64,000 bases of DNA from Stomorhina lunata (taxonomy: Eukaryota; Arthropoda; Insecta; Diptera; Rhiniidae), in the NCBI GenBank assembly GCA_933228675.1, contig OW121741.1:55549310-55613309 (forward strand), written 5' to 3'. Below are positions 22,341-32,336 of this stretch, piece after piece. Numbering within the stretch: the stretch's first letter is position 1; every line of letters starts with the position of its first letter. The notes under the pieces were generated by a model, which saw nothing but the letters and a program-made list of their open reading frames with translations, had not been told where the DNA came from and did not search any database. The translations under genes and the position numbers were made by a program.

Positions 22341-22985
22341 CAAATTATAATACACAAAGACAGCCCTATCGCGTATAAAATTGTTCATGATTGCCATCTG
22401 AAAAATTTACATGCTGGAGTTACTCTACTTATCGCTACATTGCGTCAAAGGTATTGGATTGTGGGCGCTCGTGAATTAGCTAAACAAATATGTTCTAAAT
22501 GTCCAGTCTGTCAACGCTACAGCGCCAAGGCGAACGATCAAATCATGGGCGGCCTTCCAAAGTTTAGAGTTAATGCTACCTACCCTTTTTATGAAGTCGG
22601 CTGTGATTACACTGGTCCAATTATGTATAGACAACATATTGGTCGAAAGTCTCCTTTCCTAAAATCATACATCGCTGTATTCATTTGTTTAGTCACCAAA
22701 GCTGTGCATCTCGAACTGGTTACGGATTTAAGCTCTGATGCTTTTCTAGCTGCTCTAGACAGATTTGTTGCCTGAAGAGGACTTTGTTGTCACATACACA
22801 GTGACAATTGTACAAATTTTCAAGGGGCTGCTAAGAAACAGGGAGAAATCTACAAAGCGGTAACAACTTTTAAATTTAATAATAATGTTTCCAATTTTTT
22901 CCGAATTAATCGTAAACGGATAAAATCCGTTAATGTAGTGAGCTACAAGTTCTCCCATAAGAACTATAAAAATATGGGTTAACAA
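22320..22985 (+). pseudogene. BEL/Pao integrase, truncated
   Basis: HHCC zinc finger ('HDCHLKNLHAGVTLLIATLR', then 'CSKCPVCQRYS'), first catalytic Asp in 'EVGCDYTGPI', 'KAVHLELVTDLSSDAF', a stop at about 22773, and the second Asp block 'HSDNCTNFQGAAK' soon after. The rest of the catalytic core, including the Glu, is gone by about 22870. Confidence 0.85.
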
Positions 22986-23962
22986 GTCGGGCTAGTAATC
23001 CACTCCTGGAAGAAACAATTACCATAAAAAAGCTAAAATTAGAATAGAAACGGACCCCCGAGGAAAAAACGAAGCGCATGGAATTCTAAAATAAGGGTCA
23101 TTTAAGTAAGTAAGTGTATTCTAGAGGTACGTCTATAGTCCGATGATCGGTGAGAGAGTGAACGGTGTCATCCTCCAATTGCATGTGTACATTTTCTAAC
23201 ATGTTTTTCTCTGTTGTTATTTAATATTCAATAGCTGCATTCAACAAAGCATAACTCATAGTCACATTTCTGTTTTTGTATGAACATCCGTAGCTGTAAA
23301 ATAAAATTTTTGTCAGAATTTCAGTATCTTTAACTTGCACTCTCCTCAATCATTTTTTGGATTTTACGGGCATGCCCATGGAATATTCTGAATCACTGTG
23401 AAACTATAAGGAAAACAAATATTAAATACAGCAAAAATAGAGGACTAACGAACAACCATCTCAAATTAGCAACAATAACATGTATAAATGGCACTTTTGC
23501 GCACGCATTTTCACAGCTTTGTACATGGAACTTTTGCGCATCAACACAAAATCATTTGAAAAAAAAAGTTGGCATAATTTTGTTTTTTTTCAAACGATGT
23601 ATTCATTAATTTTTTTTTTTTTTTTTGTTCTGCATTAAAATATCATTTTTGTCAAAAAGTCCAGTTGGCACCTTTGCATGATGTATGATATTAAAATAGT
23701 TATTATATATCAAAGTGTAGGTAATCTTCAGAACTTACATTAAATACACCTCAGTACATTTCTGATATAAGATCATTACAATAGAGATATCGTCAAGAGA
23801 CCAAAATCAAGATAACAAGTTTTAATAAAATACGATAGAACTTTTGTGGCTGTATTTGAATTGAATTGTAGAATACATGTAGTTACGAGCCTACTCTGAA
23901 ATGGTTCACTTACTTGATAGATGAACTTCGTTAACCACTGACTTTCTAATGTAGTTCTAATA
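22986..23962. other. Non-coding stretch, BEL to mariner copy 2
   Basis: AT-rich, no convincing frame or element ends. The first 200 bp could be the 3' end of the BEL element, but no LTR was recognised. A short T-run (about 23608-23628) is the only simple repeat. Confidence 0.4.
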
Positions 23963-25191
23963 ATGGGTGTTTTTTTTAGAGGTATAGAACTTCGAATTGA
24001 AATAAAACACAAGAATATCGTTTTAATGTCCATCAATTTGGCTTTATTGAAAGGATAATTTTATGCCATTAATGTTTAAATATGATTTCGGGCATGTGGC
24101 CGCCGCGGCTGGCTCGAATAAAGCCAATTCTACAGGTCCAATTTTCAACTACTTTTTCGAGCATATGGGGCCGTATGTTGGCAATAACGCCACGAATGTT
24201 GGTTTCCAAGTCCCCTAACGTTTCTGGTTTGTTGGCGTAGACGAGCGACTTCACATATCCCCAAAGAAAATAATCCAGTGGTGTCAAATCGCACGATCTT
24301 GGTGGCCAATTGACAGGTCCATTCCGCGAAATTATGCGCTCATCGAATGTTTCCTTCAATAAATCAATTGTGACGTGCGCTGTGTGGCATGTAGCGCCGT
24401 CTTGTTGGAACCACAACTCATCCACATTCTCCAGCATTATTTCGGAAGAAGTATGGCCCTATGACTCCACCAGCCCATAGAGCACACCAAACAGTCAGTT
24501 TTTGTGGATGTAATGGCGTCTTAAGGGTCTCATGTGGATTCTCTTCACTCCAAATGCGGCAATTTTGCTTGTTGACGTAGCCATTCAACCAAAAATGAGC
24601 CTCATCACTGAACAAAATTTTGCGATGAAAATCACGTCGAGATCAATCTCATTTTCGGCCCATACACCAAAATCACGACGCATTGCATGGTCTCGCGGCT
24701 TTAATTCTTGCACAAGCTGGATCTTGTAAGGTCGCAAGCCAAGATCTTTGCGCAAAATCTTCCATAAAATTGATGGACAAAGCTCCAATTGCTGTACACG
24801 GTGGCGAATCGATTCATTCTGGTCCTCTTCAACACTTTGCTCTACAGCGGCAATTGTTTCTTCGGTGCGCACTGTTCGACGTCGCTGCGGATGCGTATTA
24901 TCACATAGAGTAAACGTAGTGCGAAAACGATCCATGGTTAACCGAATTAATTGCTCTGATGGACGATTATGTCGACCATAAAATGGACGGAGCTTGCGGT
25001 AAACTTCGCGAACTGAACCATTATTTTCGAAATAAATTTGCAAGATTTGCAAGCGTTGTTCTTTTGTCAACCTGTTCATGATGAAATGGCAAACCAAACT
25101 AAATATTAATCACTTGACAGCTGACAAAATGGCCGCCAGTTAAAAAAGTGATGCCAACTTAAAGTTCTATACCTCAATAAAAAACACCCGA
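23963..25191 (-). mobile_element. mariner-like transposon, copy 2
   Basis: 1,229 bp flanked by TA (23961-23962, 25192-25193), with the same inverted ends as copy 1 (ATGGGTGTTTTTTTTAGAGG and the mirror ending AAAAACACCCGA). Opposite orientation to copy 1. The sequences read as near-identical over shared parts, so both derive from one recent burst. Confidence 0.92.
24069..25079 (-). pseudogene. mariner-like transposase (copy 2)
   Basis: Starts at ATG 25079. The N-terminal half is intact and includes the segment deleted from copy 1 ('SIRHRVQQLELCPSILWKI'). A single-base loss at about 24633 shifts the frame just before the first catalytic Asp, and about 75 bp are deleted at about 24435, between the first and second Asp blocks. 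The tail from 'WFQQDGATCH' to 'MPEIIFKH' is open. Lesions differ from those of copy 1, so each copy preserves what the other lost. Confidence 0.9.
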
Positions 25192-25542
25192 TATATGCGC
25201 ATTAAAAATGCAAACATGAAATATTAACTTTTGAAATACAGTTTGGATACCAAGGCAAGAATAATACTTCTCAAATTTATCGCTTATGTTTTTATCTTAA
25301 TAAGTTTATTGACTTTCAAGTTATAACTATTCAAGTACTTTTCCGATGTAGATATTTTATTAAGTTTAAGTTTTTCTAATATAGGTCTGATATCCATTCT
25401 TAAGTTTTATATCTCACTAATTTCATACACCCTTACATTCTAAGACTTGTAAAAGTTTACTTGATGAGGATTTCCCGTATATGAATAAAACACTTCTCCT
25501 CTTTGTGATTCACTATGGAATGTTTTATTTAATTGTTATTTG

Positions 25543-27100
25543 AAGTAATTTATTTAAAACTAAAGTTATTAATGCTGACAGAGTAAGTTTAACCCTTTTT
25601 GAAATTACAAATATTTGAAATAAAATGCAAGTCTAGATTTCAAGTATTTTGCAATAGTGCTATCATATTACTTGCACGCGTAAAAGAAAGTTAATTCTAT
25701 ACCGCAGTATGTATATTCACACACTGCAGTTGGTTTAGCATGAGTATTCCCATAGTGTTGTTAACTTATATATTGACAAAGCAATTACTCCCGAATATCA
25801 TTGGCAAAGGTTAGATCCAAATCGGTCCGCTTAGAGTTTCGCGCCCAACGTGGGGGCGAAGAAGAAATTTCTCGTTTTTTCCGGCTCTAAAATTGTATTT
25901 TTTTCTTTGTTTTTATTTTCAATGCAATATATAACTTTAAAAGATTTTTTTTATTAAAATCTTTATACAGAATATCTATTTAAACTTTTCTGGAAATTAG
26001 CTTTTTGAGTGTTAAGAATCGAATACGTTAACCGATAAGGTATAGTAGTTCTTTCTGTATCCAGCCTAAATTTAGAAAGGTATTTTAAAGTTATTAAGCT
26101 TGTTATCGGGTTTTGTATTTTGAATAATTATTGCATTCAATTTTTAAAAAGATTTTTATTTCAAGGAAATCATATTTTTGCTGTCTGCTATTTTATGACC
26201 AGTATAAAAACCTTAAAAAATCTTGATAGAAAAGTCTTTAATGGAACAAATATTATTCAGGAACTTAACAGGATAATGAATTTAGCTACGTAAACACACA
26301 CTTAACACACACTTTACATTGAAACTTTATGATTGTTGCGGTACATTACACAATGGTGTTTCAAAAGAAAGGTACAGAATACAAGGCACATAAAATACAG
26401 AAATAATTGATATATAGAATTGCTGATCAGTTCAATGTCGTTGCAATTAACACAGCTATTTAAGTTTAGATATATTCTGATATTTTTAGATCGATGTAGT
26501 TTATACATCGCGATGCATCGGCTTATATTGCGATTTAAATATCTTTACATATATTCCATATATAGTTTGTAATTCAAAGAAAATAAAAACTCAGAAAACG
26601 TAAAACTTCAAAGTATATAAATATGCTCTTAGTAAAACTTAAGTTCCTTTTAAATTGTATTTGATAAATATTGTTTCTTCTTTATGTATAATTAAATTCA
26701 TTAACTAAAGTTCTTGGTTAGTTATCTAAAACTCTAAGCGGACCGATTTGGATCTAACCTTTGCCAATGATATTCGGGAGTGATTGCTTTGTCAATATAT
26801 AAGTTAACAAGACTATGGGAATACTCATGCTAAACCAACTGCAGTGTGTGAATATACATACTGCGGTATAGAATTAACTTTCTTTTACGCGTGCAAGTAA
26901 TATGATAGCACTATTGCAAAATACTTGAAATCTAGACTTGCATTTTATTTCAAATATTTGTAATTTCAAAAAGGGTTAAACTTACTCTGTCAGCATTAAT
27001 AACTTTAGTTTTAAATAAATTACTTTAACTTATATATTGACAAAGCAATCACTCCCGAATATCATTAGCAAAGGTTAGATCCAAATCGGTCCGCGCCATT
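25543..27100. repeat. Inverted repeat of about 300 bp with PBS-like motif
   Basis: Left arm about 25543-25847 and right arm about 26728-27027 are inverted copies, both ending at the inner side with CGGTCCGCTTAGAGTT. A third, partial copy of the last 70 bp in the left-arm orientation follows directly (27027-27096). Just inside the left arm is CGCGCCCAACGTGGGGGCG (25850-25868), resembling an LTR-element primer-binding site. The arms may therefore be LTRs of one family in opposite orientation; no gag or pol is present. Confidence 0.6.
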
Positions 27101-28653
27101 TTATTGTAACAACCATAAAGTTTCAATGTAAAGTGTGTGCTTTAAATGTTTTCAACGCTTACAGAAATTTCTGATTACCCCCAATAAATCACAAAAAGCA
27201 ACTTTATTAATAACGTACTAACATTTATTTTGCTAAGATATATTGAGTAAGAGACATAATGTAGACTTAGGACTATGGGAGCCATTGATTCCGCTAGCTA
27301 GCAGTCGGTTGGGGAGTTCGTGTTCTTTTCTACATCATATTCTAAGATTACAAACTCTTATTGTGGACTCCCTATTTATTTAGTCTAAAGCTGTAATTAA
27401 CTAAACTGACCTAATGTAATTAAAAAAAAAAAATAATAATAAAAAAAATAGTTGATATAATATATATCGTTCAATAAATTTCTGACCAGATGTTAGTGGA
27501 CAAAAGTGCCTCATGACCCACACCTACCTATATTCTAGTGGCACCATTAAATTACTAGAATCCCCAAACTAGCTTCATTTACCTTCTCTTACATTCACAA
27601 ATATGAAGATCAACTTATTATTTAACCGAACATGATAAAATCTTTATATAATAATTTCATTTTTGACATTTACTTTAAAATAAAACTCTAGCAAAAATTG
27701 ATTTTATATTTTATAAAATAAAAAAAAAATAAAATTAAAATCTTTCGATATAATCATTTTAATTACCCGCGAAACAAAATTTACCATTCAAATAATGATA
27801 ATATAAGTTTAATAATTATAATAAGATAAATTAAGAATAAATTATACAAATGCAAGAAATAATTAAGATAATATATATTTCAGTAAAAAAATTCACCAAT
27901 TCTACGGTCTGTTAAAGTACTTCATGACTTTGAGATGTTCTATAGAATTTTATATTTAAGTATCATAAATTATTCTTGCATTACACTATTCATTCAATAA
28001 TTATATTAAATATGTAGTTTTAAATAAAGTTTAATTAGCAAAATTTAAAAGTTATTTTTTTTTAAATCATTAAGTTCAAAAAAATAATAAAAAACAAAGA
28101 ATTTTGAAAATTACATCATTATAAAAGTTTTGAAAGTACTGCTTACTAAAAAAATTGAAAATGATTAAATTTCGTTACAATTAAAAAGTTTTTAAAGCTT
28201 TCATTTAAATTTTGGGAAGCATAGAATAAATTACGAAATCTTTTAAAAGTTTTGAAATCACTACATATTTAAAATTTTTAGTTTTGATTTTTTATAATTT
28301 TTTTGCAATTAAAAAGTTTAATTATTTTTTTGTTTGGTTTTAAGATTTTGTTTTGGACATTGAAGTTTTTATGACGATTTTGTTTTAGTGATTTAAATTA
28401 ATAAATTCTATTGCCTTCCCCACCCTTAGGAGGAATACACTGATTTTATTTTATCTTCTTTTTGGGTCTAGATCTATTCTTTCAATTTTCTTGATCCTTT
28501 AAAAAAAACATAGTATTAATTTGCTGCCTCGTATTTTATTGTGTTATATATAAATTTTACCTTTATATTTTTTCCGAATTTATGTAACATAGATAAATTT
28601 ACCCAAAAATGACCTTTGATATTCAAATTATTAATCTGCTATAATTGTACAGA
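27101..28653. other. AT-rich non-coding stretch
   Basis: Very AT-rich with A/T runs and no gene. A less AT-rich patch at 27260-27370 (ccgctagctagcagtcgg) has no recognisable feature. Nothing else supported. Confidence 0.4.
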
Positions 28654-28656
28654 TAT

Positions 28657-29270
28657 CACTAGGTCACAAATAACAAACTTTTGTCTGTTATTTGTTTCTA
28701 GCATACTTTTTCTCATGGATTTGGACCTACTGAACACGAAAATGAATTTTAAAAATTTTTCTGTCGATTGGTTTGCGAGATACAAATTTTTAAATTTTTT
28801 TTTTTAATTTTTGGAGGTACACTTACTATTTTGAGCACATCTTTAGTCTTCTTTGACCTATTTTATCCTACTACTACTCAAATTAAAGACAATTGAGCCG
28901 TCTACAACTTATTCTCAAATCGGGTTAGTAGTTTTGATGTTGGCGGCTTAAAAAGGTTAAAAAACTGGGTTTTTTTAGTAAAAATGTGGCTGAAAAATTC
29001 ATATAAAAATTCATATAAATATAAAACGCGATGTTAACAGCGATTTTAATTTTTTTACGTATAACTGACACTTTTCCAAAGAAAATAAGCCCTTACTTAA
29101 CAAAATCTGATGACAAATGGCCGACTTATTATTTTTTTGGTAAACGACCGAAATTCCGCTATTTCACGATTTTTTGATTTTCATTATTTGCACAGCTTAC
29201 CTACCCAACGCAAACGAATAAATACATTTGAACTTAATTTAAAATAAACAAATTAGTCTTCGTATATTAT
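28657..29270. repeat. CACTA-like element, left terminal inverted repeat
   Basis: Mirrors 31206-31825 with few differences; about 10 extra bases near the tip (after CACTAGG) are absent from the right copy. No coding frame. The inner border is near the shared 'acaaattagtc' block. Confidence 0.8.
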
Positions 29271-29402
29271 TTTTTAATTTATTTACAGCACTACATGCTC
29301 AATGTATCGCACAATTAGCTAAACTAACGAAATTAAACTAACTAATTAAATTAAGCAAATCAACGCACAAAAAAATGAGTAAAAACAAAGATATAAGTGT
29401 AC

Positions 29403-31100
29403 ATTTTATGCCATGTCGAAAAACTGCTGACTTCTTCTTTGTTTTTTGTATTCGCTGCAATCGGTCTCACGTATTAGGGTCCAAATATAGTCACCCATCA
29501 TAGCCGTGTCATAGATGCCCTGATAGCGTCGTTCCATAGCCTTCAATTCCTGATGAAAGCGCTCGCCGTGTTCGTCGCTCACGTCTCCTAAATTCTCAGG
29601 GAAAAAATCCAAATGAGAATGCAGAAAGTGTATTTTAAGTGACATGTGCACTCCCATGGCTTCATAGTTCTTTACCAGATCCTCAACTATGTCCTTATAA
29701 TTCGGGCTTTTGTTGTTTCCTAAAAAGTTTTCCACAACAAGCCTGAAGGAATTCCATGCTGCGGCTTCGATGGGTGATAACAGCTTTGGGAATTTTTCAT
29801 CTTTCAAAATTTTTTTTATCTCGGGTCCTTCTTTAATTTTTGCCAGCGAAAGGTAAGGGAAAATTGACCGTAAATAGGCAAAAGCTTCACCTTCTTTGTC
29901 TAATTTTTTGGCAAAATTTTTAATCAAACTCAATTTTATGTGCAGCGGCGGAAGTATTATATTTTCACGGTTCTCTATTAGTGGTTTGCGCTGAACATTC
30001 GCTTCTCCAACTACAGGTTTCGTTCGTACCGGCCATTTTTTTTTATATAATGCTGATCATCAGCGCGGCTATTCCAAAGGCACAGAAAACAGCAATGTCG
30101 CGTATAGACTCCTTGGAGTCCACACAGAATGGCCACAACTTTAAGGTCGGCGCATATTTTCCAATTGTATTTCCTATACTCTATGCATTTCAGCAAAATG
30201 TCCATAGTTTCATAGTTCTCCTTTGAATGAACCGCATGAGCAATAGGAACAGATGGCTTTTCATTCCCATTATGTAAGAGAACTGCCTTCAAGCTCTCTT
30301 TGTTGCTGTCAATAAACAACCTCCATTCGTTGGGGTTGTGAATTTGGTGAAGCTCTTGGAACAAGCCTGAAATGTCGCTGCAAAAACATATTTGGTCTTT
30401 CTTTGTATAAAATTTTGCATACTCCTTGTGACGGTTTCTGTACGCTGTTACTTTCACTTCTGAAGCCGCAAATCCACACTGTATCATCCGAGACGCAAAA
30501 AGTTCGGATTTCTCCTTAGTGAGACCAAAATCGCGCACCCAATCGTTTAGTTCGGCCTGTGAAAGTAATTTTCTCTTTGCACCCGGCTCAAATTCGCTTG
30601 CATTTGACTCGGACTCTTCTTCTGACGATTCTGCTTTTTGAAGAGATGCACCAGGGCACACTGCATATGGCACATCATGCGAATGTGGTACTGGAAGCGC
30701 AAACGATCCCACTTGAGCATAGTTCCATTTAAAAAATCTTCCTACCCCACTGTTTGTGGTGAGGCAAAAATAACAGTCTGTGGAATGGCATAGCGGCTTT
30801 TTCCACGAATCGAATTTCATATGGCGGCTAAAATTAAAATAAATTACTATATTCGCTATGTATAATGTGTTTAAATAAAAATTCTTACCTTCCGCCAGCT
30901 GCCCAGTTGGTTAAGATTATATAGCAAAGATCACACAGCGACTGTGTGATATTTGGTGAAATACCAAAATAATTCAAATAGTGCAATTGTACTGCTGGAG
31001 TAAACTTGTGTGCGTGATTTTTTTTTATAAACTGGCCACAAACATTGCAGAAATTGTCTGGATCGTTCAAACACTCGAACACACGTAGTCTTTTACTCAT
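29403..31100 (-). CDS. Spliced transposase of the CACTA-like element (one homopolymer frameshift)
   Basis: Minus-strand gene. Exon 1 is 31100-30889 (starts 'MSKRLRVFECLNDPDNFC', with CxxC pairs in 'CNVCGQF' and 'CDLCYIIL'). A 61-bp intron (30888-30828) has a GTAAGA donor and a TTTTAG acceptor and keeps frame. Exon 2 contains 'HSTDCYFCLTTN', an acidic linker ('SSEEESESNASEFEP'), 'EWRLFIDSNKESLKAVLLHN', 'ICADLKVVAILCGLQ', 'HCCFLCLWNSRADD', then 'NFAKKLDKEGEAFAYL' and 'SDEHGERFHQELKAMERRYQG', ending at 29403. About 545 residues. The only break is at a run of eight or nine A near 30035. Related proteins without an assigned function are, to my knowledge, abundant in arthropod genomes. Candidate acidic catalytic residues are FIDS, CADLK and DEHGE; this is inference. 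Confidence 0.82.
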
Positions 31101-31205
31101 TGTCTTCCTTGCGTTTTCTAAATATTAACTTCTTTACACTTTCACAGACAGTTTTGAAATGCAATTGATAACCGTGTCTCCTTATGTTTAAATATGTATG
31201 TAAAT

Positions 31206-31825
31206 AAATTTAAAAAAATAAATTAAAAAAGACTAATTTGTTTATTTTAAATTAAGTTCAAATGTATTTATTCGTTTGCGTTGGGTAGGTAAGCTGTGCA
31301 AATAATGAAAATCAAAAAATCGTGAAATAGCGGAATTTCGGTCGTTTACCAAAAAAATAATAAGTCGGCCATTTGTCATCAGATTTTGTTAAGTAAGGGC
31401 TTATTTTCTTTGGAAAAGTGTCAGCTAGACGTAAAAAAATTAAAATCGCTGTTAACATCGCGTTTTATATTTTATATGAATTTTTCAGCCACATTTTTAC
31501 TAAAAAAAACCCAGTTTTTTAACCTTTTTAAGCCGCCAACATCAAAACTACTAACCCGATTTGAAAATTTTCTGAGAATAGGTTGTAGACGGCTCAATTG
31601 TCTTTAATTTGAGTAGTAGTAGGATAAAATAGGTCAAAGAAAACTAAAGATATGCTCAAAATAGTAAGTGTACCTCCAAAAATTAAAAAAAAAAAAAATA
31701 AAAAATTTGTATCTCGCAAACCAATCGACAGAAAAATTTTTAAAATTCATTTTCGTGTTCAGTAGGTCCAAATCCATGAGAAAAAGTATGCTAGAACCAA
31801 ATAACAAAATGGCTGTTGCCTAGTG
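31206..31825. repeat. CACTA-like element, right terminal inverted repeat
   Basis: Mirror of 28657-29270. It lies directly upstream of the transposase start (ATG at 31100), so it probably supplies the promoter. The open frame at 31386-31607 inside it is a chance frame. Confidence 0.8.
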
Positions 31826-31828
31826 TAT

Positions 31829-32336
31829 TTATTTATTTATTTGGTCTATAGATTTTATAAATCCTTACAGACTAAAGAATTAAGTGTTTAAGTGCAATGT
31901 AACATTTCTTTTCACTACGCTTGTAGGATGTGATATATCTATTATATTATAATAATTATTAAAATTGATACAAATACGACGAAACGAATCATTATTAGCA
32001 TAAACGGATCTGTTGTGCGACAGTCGCAAAGGTTGAAAATAACGTGTTGTTCGAGTTGGAACGCTAAAATTGATTTGCCCAAGCAGGAACTGGGAATTAA
32101 CATCACCACGAATTAATCCAAGAAGGAACGAAATACTTAACATTGTTTGACGACTTTTTAAAGTTGGTAGTTTTATAAGGTTGAGTCTGCTCTCATATGG
32201 TGGAAGAACACCATTCGCTTTATTTACAGTTAGTGCAATATGTTTACGAAAGCCTGTGATCTAATAAAATTCCGAGATCGACAATATTGTGCACTTTTTC
32301 CAGATTTTTTCCATTGATGTTATAACTGGAGTCAAT
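31829..32336 (-). other. 3' UTR and (AATA)n tail of CR1-like LINE B
   Basis: Sequence downstream of the LINE B stop. Its far end is a short AATA repeat (31828-31845 on the plus strand as tatttatttattta), a usual LINE 3' end, where the CACTA-like element inserted. Confidence 0.6.

Larger units (their letters stand above)
13150..22985 (+). mobile_element. BEL/Pao LTR retrotransposon remnant, nested insertions
   Basis: Plus-strand gag, zinc knuckles, protease, RT, RNase H and integrase of BEL/Pao type in the canonical order, spread over about 9.8 kb because a 4.7-kb Transib-like element (14561-19235) and a 0.7-kb TTAA-flanked element (19653-20353) lie inside. Reading across each insertion restores continuous homology. 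Every part carries stops. No LTR could be delimited at either end; the integrase peters out near 22985. Confidence 0.85.
28657..31825 (-). mobile_element. CACTA-like (CMC) transposon, nearly complete
   Basis: 3,169 bp with ends CACTAGGT and CCTAGTG and long terminal inverted repeats of roughly 610-620 bp, flanked by a 3-bp direct repeat TAT (28654-28656, 31826-31828). CACTA ends and a 3-bp duplication match the CACTA/EnSpm branch of the CMC superfamily. Between the repeats is one gene on the minus strand, the only coding content. It sits at the (AATA)n tail of the CR1-like LINE that follows, so it is younger than that LINE. Confidence 0.85.

Noticed and set aside
27260..27370. tRNA-like gene in a GC-richer patch
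   Set aside because: No cloverleaf with A and B boxes could be drawn by eye.
31386..31607. 73-codon frame near the CACTA-like element end
   Set aside because: It lies entirely in the terminal inverted repeat and mirrors non-coding sequence at the other end.
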